DNA of 64,000 bases. Origin: JAPLKX01 sp035530195 (lineage in GTDB: Bacteria > Hydrogenedentota > Hydrogenedentia > Hydrogenedentales > SLHB01). Location of the stretch: assembly GCA_035530195.1 (NCBI GenBank), contig DATKVG010000103.1:1-64000 (forward strand), in the 5' to 3' direction. Shown here in pieces: positions 41,313-50,162 of the stretch (positions within the stretch are counted from its first letter, which is position 1; each line of letters starts with the position of its first letter). The notes under the pieces were generated by a model that saw only the letters and a list, made by a program, of their open reading frames with translations, had not been told where the DNA came from and did no database searches. The translations under genes were made by a program, and so were the position numbers.

Positions 41313-41348
41313 CGGATCGGTCGGATCCGTCGGATCGGTCGGATCGGT
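41313..41348. repeat. 9-bp tandem repeat, four units
   Basis: CGGATCGGT, CGGATCCGT, CGGATCGGT and CGGATCGGT in direct succession. No coding context. The units carry no spacers, so this is not a CRISPR. Confidence 0.85.
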
Positions 41349-41409
41349 TCTGTAGCCCACGTGCACAAAACCCCAAAAATTCGTTATAGTACCCGAGGGA
41401 GGATTTGCA

Positions 41410-42210
41410 ATGGCAAAGCCGGTCGCGTTTGCGGTGGGTGCACACCCGGACGACATCGAGTTTATGATGGCGGGCACGTTGTTGATGCTGGGCCGGGCGG
41501 GGTATGAACTGCACACGATGAACATCTGCAACGGCTCGTGCGGAACCGCCGTCGAGGATCGCGAGGCCATCATCGCCCGCAGAACCGCCGAGGCCCGCGA
41601 GGCCGCTCGCTCGCTCGGCGCGCATTTCCACGAGCCGCTGGTGGACGATATCGATCTGTTTTACGAGCCGGGCGTCCTGCATCGGGTCGCGGCAGTCGTG
41701 CGGGACGTGAAACCGGCCGTGCTGCTGACGGCCTCACCGCAGGATTACATGGAAGACCACATGACGGCGTCGCGCGTGGCGGTGACGGCGGCGTTCTGCC
41801 GGGGCATGCGCAATTTTCCAACCGACCCGCCGCGCCCGCCCATCGACGTCGAGGTGACGGTGTACCACGCCCTGCCCTGGGGGTTGAGCGACAGCCTCAG
41901 GCGTGTTGTCCGCGCCGGTCAGTACGTGGATATCGCGCCGGTGCTTGAACAGAAACGGGCCGCGCTGGCGTGTCACAAAAGCCAGAAGGAATGGCTCGAC
42001 TCGAGCCAGGGGCTCGACAGCTACCTGACCACGATGGAAGAAATGAGCCGCGAGGTCGGCAAACAGTCGGGCCAATTCGAGTACGCCGAGGGATGGCGGC
42101 GTCATCTGCACCTGGGTTTTTGCTCGGAGGCGGCCGACCCGCTTTCCGAGGCGGTTGGCAAACACGGAATCATATCGCGGGCCTACGAGGACGGCCCGAA
42201 CAGGGCTTGA
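41410..42210 (+). CDS. PIG-L family deacetylase
   Basis: Zinc-dependent N-acetylglucosamine-type deacetylase fold, 266 residues. AHPDDIE near the N-terminus gives the zinc ligands His12 and Asp15, and the third ligand is probably the His in YMEDHMTASRVA. Known relatives deacetylate GlcNAc-linked lipids, bacillithiol or mycothiol precursors, or chitobiose. It leads a four-gene unit with a NagB-like protein, which suggests amino-sugar processing. The substrate is unknown. GGGAGGA is well spaced from the ATG. Confidence 0.9.
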   Translation: MAKPVAFAVGAHPDDIEFMMAGTLLMLGRAGYELHTMNICNGSCGTAVEDREAIIARRTAEAREAARSLGAHFHEPLVDDIDLFYEPGVLHRVAAVVRDVKPAVLLTASPQDYMEDHMTASRVAVTAAFCRGMRNFPTDPPRPPIDVEVTVYHALPWGLSDSLRRVVRAGQYVDIAPVLEQKRAALACHKSQKEWLDSSQGLDSYLTTMEEMSREVGKQSGQFEYAEGWRRHLHLGFCSEAADPLSEAVGKHGIISRAYEDGPNRA

Positions 42211-42248
42211 CGCGCGTCCGCGCGCGCCGACGCGCGTCCGCGCGCGCC
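42209..42248. repeat. perfect tandem duplication of 20 bp
   Basis: Two identical 20-bp units beginning GACGCGCGTCC sit back to back, overlapping the PIG-L stop codon and ending 2 bp before the AAGGAG of the next gene. Each unit is itself a GC-only near-palindrome. Confidence 0.85.
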
Positions 42249-42262
42249 GAAAGGAGAAACCA

Positions 42263-43219
42263 ATGGCTATCGATTTGATCGGCACCATCAAGGGATCGCT
42301 GCTCGAGGGCTATTTCCCGGCAGGGTGGGATCTGAAAAAGCTCAACAAAATCTGCGCGCAACCGCCGGGAAAAGCCACCGCCCGCGAGAAATGGTGGAAC
42401 AGGAGCTTCACGCCGATCCCGTGCGACTCGCTCGAGGATTTCAACATCATGCTTGGCCACGAAATCGCGCTCGAGATCGCCAACGCGGCCAAAGCCGGGC
42501 ACGAAATCGTATTCATCCTGCCGGTCGGGCCGATGGGCATGTACCGCTGGGTGGTGTTCTTCCTGAAAGAATGGAACGTGGGCTGCCGGCACGTCCACGG
42601 GTTCAACATGGATGAGTGGAGCGACCACGCCGGCAACACACTCCCCGGCGACAACCCCGGCGCGTTCCAGAACGCCATGGAACAGGCGTTCTACGGCCCG
42701 CTGGGCAAGTTGACGGTGCCCAAAAACCAGCGCCATTTCGCCACGCGCCGCCAACTGCCCAAGTACGGCGGCCAAATCAGGGCGCTCAAAGACAAAGGCG
42801 CGCGGCTGGTGACGGTGTTCGGGATCGGGCGCGCGTGCCACATCGCGTTTTGGGAGCCCCATTTCGCCGCCGAGTTCAAGTCGGTGAACGAGTGGAAGGC
42901 GCAGGAATACCGGCTCGGCGCGATGCTTCATCCGATGACGATCGAGCAAAACGCCATCACCAGTTTCAAGAGCCGGACCACGCTCGTCCCCACAACGGCC
43001 AACACGGTCGGGCCGGGGCTGTTCCTCAAGTCCGACAAGATCATCGGCGGGGCCGACGGCGCGCTCGGGCGCGGCATGATGTGGCAAGGCATGTCGTTGT
43101 GGATGACGCTGCACCACGCCCCCACGCCCTGGATCCCAAGCACGTTCATGCCAACGCTGGCCGGCAAGCTGTTTTTCCTTAAAGAACTCGCCGGCCCCCT
43201 TGAACCTGAATGCAATTAA
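42263..43219 (+). CDS. glucosamine-6-phosphate deaminase-like protein with altered active site
   Basis: The 318-residue member of the NagB/6-phosphogluconolactonase fold is set by AAGGAG and ATG 42263. FNMDEW corresponds to the NagB FNMDEY block. The catalytic block DGHIAFNEP reads ACHIAFWEP here, so the Asp equivalent to E. coli NagB Asp141 appears to be Ala while the His and Glu are kept. TTANTVGPGLFLKSDKI resembles the C-terminal substrate loop. It may act on a different phosphosugar or be a non-canonical deaminase or isomerase. It sits between a PIG-L deacetylase and a pseudo-M24 protein. Confidence 0.8.
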   Translation: MAIDLIGTIKGSLLEGYFPAGWDLKKLNKICAQPPGKATAREKWWNRSFTPIPCDSLEDFNIMLGHEIALEIANAAKAGHEIVFILPVGPMGMYRWVVFFLKEWNVGCRHVHGFNMDEWSDHAGNTLPGDNPGAFQNAMEQAFYGPLGKLTVPKNQRHFATRRQLPKYGGQIRALKDKGARLVTVFGIGRACHIAFWEPHFAAEFKSVNEWKAQEYRLGAMLHPMTIEQNAITSFKSRTTLVPTTANTVGPGLFLKSDKIIGGADGALGRGMMWQGMSLWMTLHHAPTPWIPSTFMPTLAGKLFFLKELAGPLEPECN

Positions 43220-43223
43220 TTCG

Positions 43224-43250
43224 GTAGGTCCGAAATTATTTCGGGCCTAC
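43224..43250. repeat. 12-bp-stem palindrome with TTA loop, copy 2
   Basis: Arms GTAGGTCCGAAA and TTTCGGGCCTAC with a TTA loop end 3 bp before the GAGGAGG ribosome site of the next gene. The counterpart is at 23311-23337. Confidence 0.75.
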
Positions 43251-43264
43251 AGAGGAGGATCACG

Positions 43265-44458
43265 ATGACCGAGCGGGATCTGTTTCGCGTACGGATAGCG
43301 TTGGTGCAGGCGTTCCTGCGCGACCACCAATACGACGGCGTGCTGCTGTCGCGGGTGGATAACTTCGCCACGGCCACCGGCGGCAAGCGCAACTACGTCT
43401 ACATTATGGGCGACATCGGGGTATGCTCGCTGTTCGTTACCGCCGCTGGCGACGTCTACTACGTCGGCACCAATATCGAAGAGGCCAGGGTGTTGGAAGA
43501 GGAACTGGCGGGGCTTGGGTGCAAAAGCCGCCGGTTCCTTTGGTTTGAAACCAACGCCGCCGAGGTGGTCCGGCGCGAGTTCCGCGGCAACTTCGTGTCC
43601 GACGACGGGTCGCTGGGCAAGAACGTCCACGACGAGATGGCCTACGTCCGCTCGCTGTTGACGCCGGACGAACTCGAGAAGTACCGGCGGCTGGGAACGC
43701 TGGCCGCGGAAGCCATGACGGCCGCGGTCGGGTCAGTCGAGCCGGGCATGCCGGAGTGGGACATCGCGGCGCGGCTCGTGGCGGAAGGGACGAAGCGGCG
43801 GTGCCTCGTGCCCGTATCGCTCATTGCGGCTGACGAGAGGATCGCCAAGTACCGCCACCCCATCCCGACCGAACAACCCCTGCTCAGGGCCGATACCTCC
43901 GAACGCCCGGTTCACGGGTACGTGATGATCGTCGGCTGTTTCTGGAAGGAGGGTTTGGTGGCGTCGATAACGCGGTTCCGGCAAGTCGGCGACATCCCGG
44001 CGTCGATCCACGACGCCTACGCCCGCGTGGCCGGCGTCGACGCGCTGATGCAGGAAGCCAGCGAGCCCGGCAAGACGCTGGGCGACGTGTTCTCCGCGTG
44101 CCAGGAGGCCTATGCGCGGCTGGGATTCCCGGCCAACGAGTGGCACAACCACCACCAAGGCGGGACCGCCGGGTACGCCGGCAGGACATGCAAAGCCACG
44201 CCCGGCGAGCCGTTTCCGATCCTCGAAAAAGGGTGGAGCGAGCGTGTCAAGGAAATTTCGGGCGTTTCCGTCGAGTTTGGGCAGGCGTTTGCCTGGAATC
44301 CGTCGGCGGTGGGAGTCAAGTCGGAAGATACGTTCATCTTGATGCCGGACGGGCGGAAGGAGATCGTGACTACTACGCCCACATTGCCGCGGGTTGACCT
44401 CGAGGCGGTGCTGGGACGAAAAACAACCGTGACTAAATCGGGCATCGCCGGCCCCTGA
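43265..44458 (+). CDS. M24 (creatinase/aminopeptidase P fold) protein lacking metal ligands
   Basis: The 397-residue protein has a creatinase N-terminal domain (to about 125) and a pita-bread C-terminal domain. NEWHNHHQGGTAGYAGR matches the conserved His region and SGVSVEFGQAFAWNPSA a Glu region. The two Asp ligands expected in the DxG...SDMTR region are replaced (VMIVGCFWKEGLVASITRF). It is therefore probably not a metallopeptidase and closer to metal-free creatinase-like hydrolases. GAGGAGG precedes the ATG by 8 bp. It is the third gene in the PIG-L unit; role unknown. Confidence 0.8.
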   Translation: MTERDLFRVRIALVQAFLRDHQYDGVLLSRVDNFATATGGKRNYVYIMGDIGVCSLFVTAAGDVYYVGTNIEEARVLEEELAGLGCKSRRFLWFETNAAEVVRREFRGNFVSDDGSLGKNVHDEMAYVRSLLTPDELEKYRRLGTLAAEAMTAAVGSVEPGMPEWDIAARLVAEGTKRRCLVPVSLIAADERIAKYRHPIPTEQPLLRADTSERPVHGYVMIVGCFWKEGLVASITRFRQVGDIPASIHDAYARVAGVDALMQEASEPGKTLGDVFSACQEAYARLGFPANEWHNHHQGGTAGYAGRTCKATPGEPFPILEKGWSERVKEISGVSVEFGQAFAWNPSAVGVKSEDTFILMPDGRKEIVTTTPTLPRVDLEAVLGRKTTVTKSGIAGP

Positions 44459-44470
44459 AAAGGCACACAT

Positions 44471-45814
44471 ATGGAACACGTCAAGAAGATCCGGATTGAC
44501 CTCGAAACCGCACTGGCCGCCTTGCCGTGGGTCGACGTCCACACCCACATCGATGCCGCCCACCTGTCCGCACGCGGGCTCGACGACATCCTTCTCTACC
44601 ACATGTCGATCAGCGACCTGTACGCCGCCGGATGCGGATGCGGCGCACGGCTCAGCGAAAATAGAACCGAAGACGAAGCCGTCTCCCGCCTCGAACAGGC
44701 CGTTCCATACCTGCCCAAGACGTTCAACACGTTCATCGCGTGGGGCATCAGGATCATCCTCGAGGACCTGTACGGCTGGCGCGAACCCGTCACACGGGAC
44801 AACTGGCGCCGGCTGCACGCCCTGATCGCCGAACGCAGAGACGACCCCACATGGCCGCGCGAAATACTCAAGCGGGCGGGAATTGTCCGGTCGGCTACGG
44901 AACTGTGGCGCGGCCGCGATGGATCCGCCGACGACCTGTTCGATTACAGCCTCGAATGGGCGTTTTTCTCGCGCACCCAGTGCGGCCAGCCCGATATACC
45001 CCTGTACGAACTCGAACGGGCCTGGGCCGAAACTAAACCCGGCATACCACTCCCCGTCACGTTCGACCGGGCCGACGCGCCGCCCCTCCCGCGAACAATC
45101 TGCAACCTCGACGACCTGCACGAAGCCGTCAGCCATTACGCCGGGCTTATCCCCTACGGAAAAGTCTTCTCGACCGCCACGCATTTCTCGACCGAGATCG
45201 ATTATGCCCCCGTCACCGACGCCGCGATGTCCGAGGCCCTGCGGCTCAGAGATGTCGCGACCGACAAGCAGCGCGATGTCTACGCCAGCTACATCACCCA
45301 CGCCCTGCTCGACGCGCTTTCCCCGCACGGGAGCGAAATGGCGTTCCAGTTTTCGCTGGGCGCCGAGCCGTTGCCCCACGAATCCGCCAGTCTCCTCAGG
45401 CAGCGCACCATCGGCCAGTTGGCAGAACTGATCAACCGGTTCCCAAGCGTGCGGTTCGTCTGTTTTCTCTCGAGCCGGCACGCCAACCAATCCCTGTGCA
45501 CCCTCGCTCGAGAACTGCCCAACCTCTCACTCGCCGGATATTGGTGGCACAACTTCTTCCCCGGAGCTATCCGCCACGTGTTCGACGAGCGGCTCGACAT
45601 GCTGCCCCTCAACAAGCAAATCGGCTTTTTCAGCGACGCCTACTGCGCCGACTGGGCTTACGCCAAGGCTGTCCTAGTGCGGAAACTCATGGCCGAAGTC
45701 CTGGCGAACAGGATCGATTCAGGCCAGTACAGTTTCGACGACGCCGTCAACATCTCGCGCACCCTCGTCTACAACACGCCCCTCGAGGTGCTGGGAATCC
45801 GCCTGAAAAAATAG
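44471..45814 (+). CDS. uronate isomerase-like amidohydrolase-superfamily protein
   Basis: The 447-residue TIM-barrel protein has the DVHTHI metal motif near residue 23, KVFSTATHFSTEIDY, LAGYWWHNFFPGAI and GFFSDAYCADWAYAK near the end. This order and wording are those of glucuronate isomerase UxaC relatives (about 470 residues). Whether it isomerises uronates or a related sugar acid is not certain. It is the last gene of the unit beginning with PIG-L, after a 12-bp gap. Confidence 0.78.
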   Translation: MEHVKKIRIDLETALAALPWVDVHTHIDAAHLSARGLDDILLYHMSISDLYAAGCGCGARLSENRTEDEAVSRLEQAVPYLPKTFNTFIAWGIRIILEDLYGWREPVTRDNWRRLHALIAERRDDPTWPREILKRAGIVRSATELWRGRDGSADDLFDYSLEWAFFSRTQCGQPDIPLYELERAWAETKPGIPLPVTFDRADAPPLPRTICNLDDLHEAVSHYAGLIPYGKVFSTATHFSTEIDYAPVTDAAMSEALRLRDVATDKQRDVYASYITHALLDALSPHGSEMAFQFSLGAEPLPHESASLLRQRTIGQLAELINRFPSVRFVCFLSSRHANQSLCTLARELPNLSLAGYWWHNFFPGAIRHVFDERLDMLPLNKQIGFFSDAYCADWAYAKAVLVRKLMAEVLANRIDSGQYSFDDAVNISRTLVYNTPLEVLGIRLKK

Positions 45815-46081
45815 AACAGGATATCTCCGGACGCTGCCCTTATCGCGCCGCCGCAATGCCTTAACCTGAGACTCCTTCCTATACTCGCGGTGACGTAATC
45901 CCGAAGGGATGTGGGTGCCATAGCCGGGGGTGCGGGAGCGCGAGTCTTCGAGTGCGACCAAACCCCCGGTAGCGACGCCCCCCGCGTTATAGCCCCGCAA
46001 GGGGCGCAGGACCTTTACAGGGACGTGGTTTGGTTGTGCCGTCCGTGGATCCGGAACGTAGGTTGCCCTACCATATTTCCG
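45815..46081. repeat. intergenic cluster of GC-rich palindromes
   Basis: The 267 bp between convergent genes hold no supported ORF. They contain a TCCCGAAGGGA palindrome, a GCCGGGGGT...ACCCCCGGT stem with a roughly 30-base interior (about 45928-45973) and CCCCGCAAGGGG. This looks like a degenerate interspersed repeat rather than a gene. Confidence 0.5.
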
Positions 46082-46660
46082 TCAGGCGATTTCTTTAGCG
46101 TTCTTGACGATTTTGGATACCAGCCCGTATTGGACGGCTTCTTCGGCGGACATCCAGAAGTCGCGGTCGCTGTCGACGGCCACTTTATCGATGGGCTGGC
46201 CGGTTTCCTCGGAGATGAGGTTGTTGATCCGCTCGCGGATTTTCAGGATTTCCTGCGCCGTGATGCGGATGTCCGAGGCGACGCCGGCGGCGCCCGTGCT
46301 CGGCTGGTGCATCATGAAGCGCGTGTTGGGCAGGGTGTAGCGGTCCTGCCGAACCGCCGAGAGCATAATCGGCACGCCCATGCTGGCCACGAACCCCGCA
46401 CCGATACAGATCACCTTCGATTCCACGTACCGCAGGATGTCGTAAATGGCAAACCCCACGTCCACCATCCCGCCGGGCGTGGTTACCAGTACGCGGATCG
46501 GGTCGTGCGAGTCCGAGTCCAGCACCAGCGCCTGCGTGATGACGCGTTCCCCGAGATCCTCTTCGAGGGGGCCGTTGATGAGAATCGTGCGCGCCTTCAA
46601 CAGCTTGGCGCTGATGATACCAACTCCCCGTTCTTCTTTTTCTTCGTCGGGACAAGGCAT
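46082..46660 (-). CDS. clpP: ATP-dependent Clp protease proteolytic subunit
   Basis: Serine protease ring subunit used with ClpX or ClpA, 192 residues. The catalytic Ser is in GAGFVASMGVPIMLSA, the His in RFMMHQPSTGAAG and the Asp in VDSDRDFWMSAEEAVQYGLV. VLDSDSHDPIRVLVTTPGGMV is the oligomer and oxyanion strand. The nucleophile region reads FVASMGVPI where classical ClpP has QAASMGAVL, placing it among divergent ClpP paralogues. No clpX or tig is adjacent, so it may not be the sole housekeeping copy. Confidence 0.9.
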   Translation of the reverse strand: MPCPDEEKEERGVGIISAKLLKARTILINGPLEEDLGERVITQALVLDSDSHDPIRVLVTTPGGMVDVGFAIYDILRYVESKVICIGAGFVASMGVPIMLSAVRQDRYTLPNTRFMMHQPSTGAAGVASDIRITAQEILKIRERINNLISEETGQPIDKVAVDSDRDFWMSAEEAVQYGLVSKIVKNAKEIA

Positions 46661-46883
46661 GGTTATTCCCTCGTTATCGTTTCATAACAAATCGCAGTAT
46701 TTTGCCATTCCGCCCCGGAACCGGTCAAAAAAGTCCGGAGTCCGGAGTCCGGAGGAACTGCAGATTTCGGATTGCGGATGAACTGCTGAGACGGAAACCG
46801 ATAGGCAGTCCCAGTTGTCCCAAAGATCAAATCTGCCTCCGCCTGAATCGACAACATCCTGCTAATCCCGTTATCCTGTCGAA

Positions 46884-48929
46884 ATGAAGAGTCTGGACTC
46901 CCCCGTCGAAACCCTCTCGGGCATCGGCCCAAAACGCGCGGGCCTGCTGGCCAACCTGGGAATCGCCACGTTGCGCGACCTGTTGTTCCACCTGCCGCGC
47001 GACTACCAGGACAGACGTCACATCACGCCGATTGCCGAAGCGCGCGAAGGCCAAACGGTGACGGTCGAGGTGGAGGTGGTGCGCGCGCGGCAGGTCCGGC
47101 TGCGTGGCCGGATGTCGTTGGCGGTGGTGACGTTGCGCGACGCGTCGGGCGAGATGCAGGCAACGTGGTTCGGCCGGGGGTTCCTCGCGAAGGCGTTCGT
47201 GGCGGGCGCGCGGGGGCTGTTCACGGGGCCGGTGGGCAAATACAAGGGCCCCGCGCTGAAAAACCCGGACTACGAGATGTTGTCCGGCGACGAGGAAGAC
47301 CGCCTGCACACAGGCCGGATCGTGCCCATCTACCGGCTCACGGAGAAGGTGACCCAGCGGATGTTGCGCCGCTGGGCGTGGGAAGCCCTGAACGCGTTCG
47401 GCCCGGAACTGGACGAGCCGCTGCCCGGACGCCTGCGCGCGAAATACAAGTTCCCGGAGGTCGGCCAGGCCATCCGCACGGCCCATTTCCCGGACGAAAT
47501 CGAGCTGGCCGAGAAAGCCCGTGCTCGATTTGCCTACGAGGAGCTTCTGGAAATTCAGCTTGGCGTGCTCGGTGAGCGGGCGCAACGGCTCCACGAGGAA
47601 AAGGGCATCCGGCACACTACAGACGGCCCGCTGTTGGCGGCGTTCCGCGAATCCCTGCCGTACAAATTGACCTCGGCCCAAGCCCGCGCCGTGGACGACA
47701 TCCTGGCCGACCTCGAGTCGCCGCGGCCGATGTTGCGGCTGGTTCAGGGCGACGTGGGCAGCGGCAAAACCGTCGTGGCGCTCCACGCGATCGCGGCCGC
47801 CGCCGACGGCGCGTACCAGACCGCCGTCATGGCGCCGACGGAAGTGCTCGCCGAACAGCATTTCCTGGTGTTGCGCGAGATGCTCGAACCGCTGGGCCTA
47901 TGGGTGGAACTGCTGACGGGATCGATACGCGGCTCGGCGGCAGTGCGGCGGCGCATTCACCGCGGCGAGGCCCACGTCATCGTCGGTACGCACGCGCTTA
48001 TCCAGGAAAAGACCGAGTTCAAGCGGCTCGGGCTCGTCATTATTGACGAACAGCACCGGTTCGGCGTGTACCAGCGCAGCGAACTTGCCGCAAAGGGCAC
48101 CAACCCCGACGTCCTCCACATGACGGCCACGCCCATCCCGCGCACCCTTGCCATCACCGTGTACGGCGGGATGGACATCACCGTCATCGACGAGATGCCG
48201 CCGGGCCGGCTGCCGGTCAAGACACGTCGAGTGCCTGTCGACAAAATCCCGGACCTCTACACCTACGTCGCCGAGCGGGCGCGCGAACACCTCCAGACGT
48301 ACTATGTCTGCCCGCTCGTCGAGGAAAGCGACAAACGCGAGCTCGCCGCCGTCACCACGCATTTCCAGGAGCTGTCGGCCGGCCCGTTTTCGGATCTGCG
48401 CACGGCCCTGATGCACGGGCGGCTCGATCCGGATGAAAAAGACCGCATCATGCGCGAATTCAAGCAGGGCCGGATCGACGTGCTGTTCAGCACGACCGTG
48501 ATCGAAGTCGGTGTCGACATCCCCAATGCTACCACCATGGTGATTGAAGACGCCTCGCAGTTCGGCCTCACCCAGCTTCACCAGTTGCGGGGCCGCGTCG
48601 GGCGTGGCAACGTGCAGTCCTACTGTTTTCTCTTGGGAACGCCGAAGACGGAGGATGGGGCGCGCCGCCTTGAAATTATGTGCAAAACAACCAGCGGGTT
48701 TGAAATTGCCGAGGAAGACCTCAAACTCCGCGGGCCCGGAGAGTTCTACGGCGTCCGGCAGGCCGGGCTGAGCGACCTTCGCGCCGCGGACCTCGTCCGC
48801 GACGGGCGCCTACTCGACCACGCCCGGCGCGACGCCCAGGATATCCTCCAACGCGACCCGGCGCTGGCCGAGCCGCAGAACGCCCTGCTCGCCCAACGCG
48901 CCACCAGGTTCCGCCAGATGCTGGCCTAG
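46884..48929 (+). CDS. recG: ATP-dependent DNA helicase RecG
   Basis: Branch-migrating helicase for stalled forks and Holliday junctions, 681 residues, normal length. The N-terminal wedge/OB domain starts LSGIGPKRAGLLANLGI and has FRLRGRMSL-like OB strands. Walker A is QGDVGSGKT (about 288-296), motif II DEQHRFG, motif III TATPIPRTLA, motif V ATTMVIEDASQFGLTQLHQLRGRVGRG and the C-terminal TRG region LRGPGEFYGVRQAGL. It is divergent from clpP across 223 bp containing a short GTCCGGA tandem repeat. Confidence 0.97.
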   Translation: MKSLDSPVETLSGIGPKRAGLLANLGIATLRDLLFHLPRDYQDRRHITPIAEAREGQTVTVEVEVVRARQVRLRGRMSLAVVTLRDASGEMQATWFGRGFLAKAFVAGARGLFTGPVGKYKGPALKNPDYEMLSGDEEDRLHTGRIVPIYRLTEKVTQRMLRRWAWEALNAFGPELDEPLPGRLRAKYKFPEVGQAIRTAHFPDEIELAEKARARFAYEELLEIQLGVLGERAQRLHEEKGIRHTTDGPLLAAFRESLPYKLTSAQARAVDDILADLESPRPMLRLVQGDVGSGKTVVALHAIAAAADGAYQTAVMAPTEVLAEQHFLVLREMLEPLGLWVELLTGSIRGSAAVRRRIHRGEAHVIVGTHALIQEKTEFKRLGLVIIDEQHRFGVYQRSELAAKGTNPDVLHMTATPIPRTLAITVYGGMDITVIDEMPPGRLPVKTRRVPVDKIPDLYTYVAERAREHLQTYYVCPLVEESDKRELAAVTTHFQELSAGPFSDLRTALMHGRLDPDEKDRIMREFKQGRIDVLFSTTVIEVGVDIPNATTMVIEDASQFGLTQLHQLRGRVGRGNVQSYCFLLGTPKTEDGARRLEIMCKTTSGFEIAEEDLKLRGPGEFYGVRQAGLSDLRAADLVRDGRLLDHARRDAQDILQRDPALAEPQNALLAQRATRFRQMLA

Positions 48930-48985
48930 TTGGGACGCCTACATCACAATGACGGACCGTCCCTGTGGTTGATTGTTGACAACCG

Positions 48986-48994
48986 TGCTATAAT
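48986..48994 (+). promoter_or_regulatory. extended -10 promoter for the secreted protein gene
   Basis: TG-C-TATAAT gives a perfect -10 with the TGn extension, in the same GTGCTA context as the trkA promoter. A TTGACA is also present (48976-48981) but only 7 bp away, too close to be its -35. Confidence 0.6.
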
Positions 48995-49041
48995 GTAGGA
49001 GGGAAAGGTGGAGATCGAGGCGTAGTGAGGGAACCATTACG

Positions 49042-49614
49042 ATGAAAACGACCAGAGTTTTGGCAGGACTTGCCGCGGTTGCGGCGGCCTTGATAATTGC
49101 CGGGGGGGCATTTGCGCAGACAGCCAACGCCGCCTACGACCAAGCCGCGGGTGAGGCCGTAAAACAAGCCAGGCCGGCAGATACAGCCGTAGTCACGTTT
49201 GTGGGGCGCGGCAACCGGGCAGTGGAAGTCGGTAAAGACGGTACCATAACAGAATTTACGCCTGACAAACTCGTTCTCCGAAACCGGGGCAAACGTATGA
49301 TGCAGTTGCCGGCCCCGCCCGCGCCCGTACCCGCCAAACCGGACGTTCAACCAAACCTTGTGGAAGAAGCCCAAAAAGCCGCCAGAGAAGAGGGCGAGAA
49401 AGCCGTACAGGAGGCGCTAAAAGAAGCCGACGTCAAATCCATCGAGGAAATGAGAAAAAGCCGGTACATGTGGTTTTTCGACGAGACCGGCAAAGTCATG
49501 ACCCAAGAAGAACTGGACCGCCGCGTCGCCGACAAGAACGTGGCCGGCATCAAAGCCATGAACGACGACCGGGACGAGTGGACTCCCCGAAGCGCTAAAT
49601 CCGAGCAAAAGTAA
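49042..49614 (+). CDS. secreted hypothetical protein
   Basis: The 190-residue protein has a signal peptide (MKTTRVLAGLAAVAAALIIA, probable cleavage after AFA or ANA). A short beta segment follows (DTAVVTFVGRGNRAVEVGKDGTI), then a Pro-rich linker (PAPPAPVPAKPDVQP). A charged, helical C-terminus with heptad-like pattern ends the protein (LVEEAQKAAREEGEKAVQEALKEADVKSIEEMRK). No family is recognised. It is preceded by a strong extended -10 promoter and stands alone. A periplasmic structural or chaperone-like role is only a guess. Confidence 0.7.
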   Translation: MKTTRVLAGLAAVAAALIIAGGAFAQTANAAYDQAAGEAVKQARPADTAVVTFVGRGNRAVEVGKDGTITEFTPDKLVLRNRGKRMMQLPAPPAPVPAKPDVQPNLVEEAQKAAREEGEKAVQEALKEADVKSIEEMRKSRYMWFFDETGKVMTQEELDRRVADKNVAGIKAMNDDRDEWTPRSAKSEQK

Positions 49615-50162
49615 CCTGTAGTCCCAGCCCAATAAGACCATCTTTTCCGCGGCGAATTCCCCGCCAAAGGGAACGCATCCGAACCCGGGGTTTTGTCTGT
49701 TCTGAGTTGTTTTCATACGTCCATCCGGGGGACCTATCTTGATCTGGCCGCAGATGAGTCCCGGCATGGATGGTTTGATAATAACCCAGGAGGACACCCC
49801 TGGGGAAAAGGATTGCCATTAGCGGAAAGTCCCGTAAGGGACGACTGAAATCGTCCGTGTAAAAGTGGTCTGGGCGTTCCTGGAGTTGTGATGTCGCCCA
49901 ACGCCGCCGTCGCCGCGCGACGTCCTTGTCGTGCCACGTCACCGTCGACCCAATGAAGCGGCGAGGACGCCGCTTCCACAAGCGCACCATGGCAAGAATT
50001 GTAAAGACCCGCGCTTTGCTGACGCGGGCCCAGCCATGTTTGATTTTCTTTTTCTGACGCGGCTTCGGGCGTAAAATGTGGCCCGACATGAGGAGTGGCG
50101 TCTGGTGTGTTGTCTGTCGTATTGGGTGGCGCTGTTTCTTTGACGCCACCCGGTGGAGCGCA
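49615..50162. other. 548-bp stretch upstream of the ATP synthase operon
   Basis: No supported ORF. It contains AAGTCCCGTAAGGGACGACTGA (49831-49852), a widespread type of interspersed palindrome, and AGCGGCG-AGGA-CGCCGCT near 49957. A CCCGCG/CGCGGG hairpin is followed about 15 bp later by a T-rich run (TTTGATTTTCTTTTT, about 50038-50056). I could not pick a convincing promoter for the operon. Confidence 0.5.

Larger units (their letters stand above)
41086..41409. other. intergenic stretch with repeats and the PIG-L promoter
   Basis: The 324 bp between eda and the divergent PIG-L gene hold the second GGTCGCGC palindrome (41243-41277), a 9-bp tandem repeat (41313-41348) and a promoter candidate, TGCACA (41362-41367) -N17- TATAGT (41385-41390). 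GGGAGGA precedes the PIG-L start. No ORF is supported. Confidence 0.55.

Noticed and set aside
43733..45490. 585-codon frame antisense to the M24-like and uronate-isomerase-like genes
   Set aside because: Spans two real genes and their junction in antisense; composition is that of a shadow frame.
48976..48994. TTGACA/TATAAT pair as a classical promoter
   Set aside because: Spacing is only 7 bp. The TATAAT works better as an extended -10 (TGC upstream).
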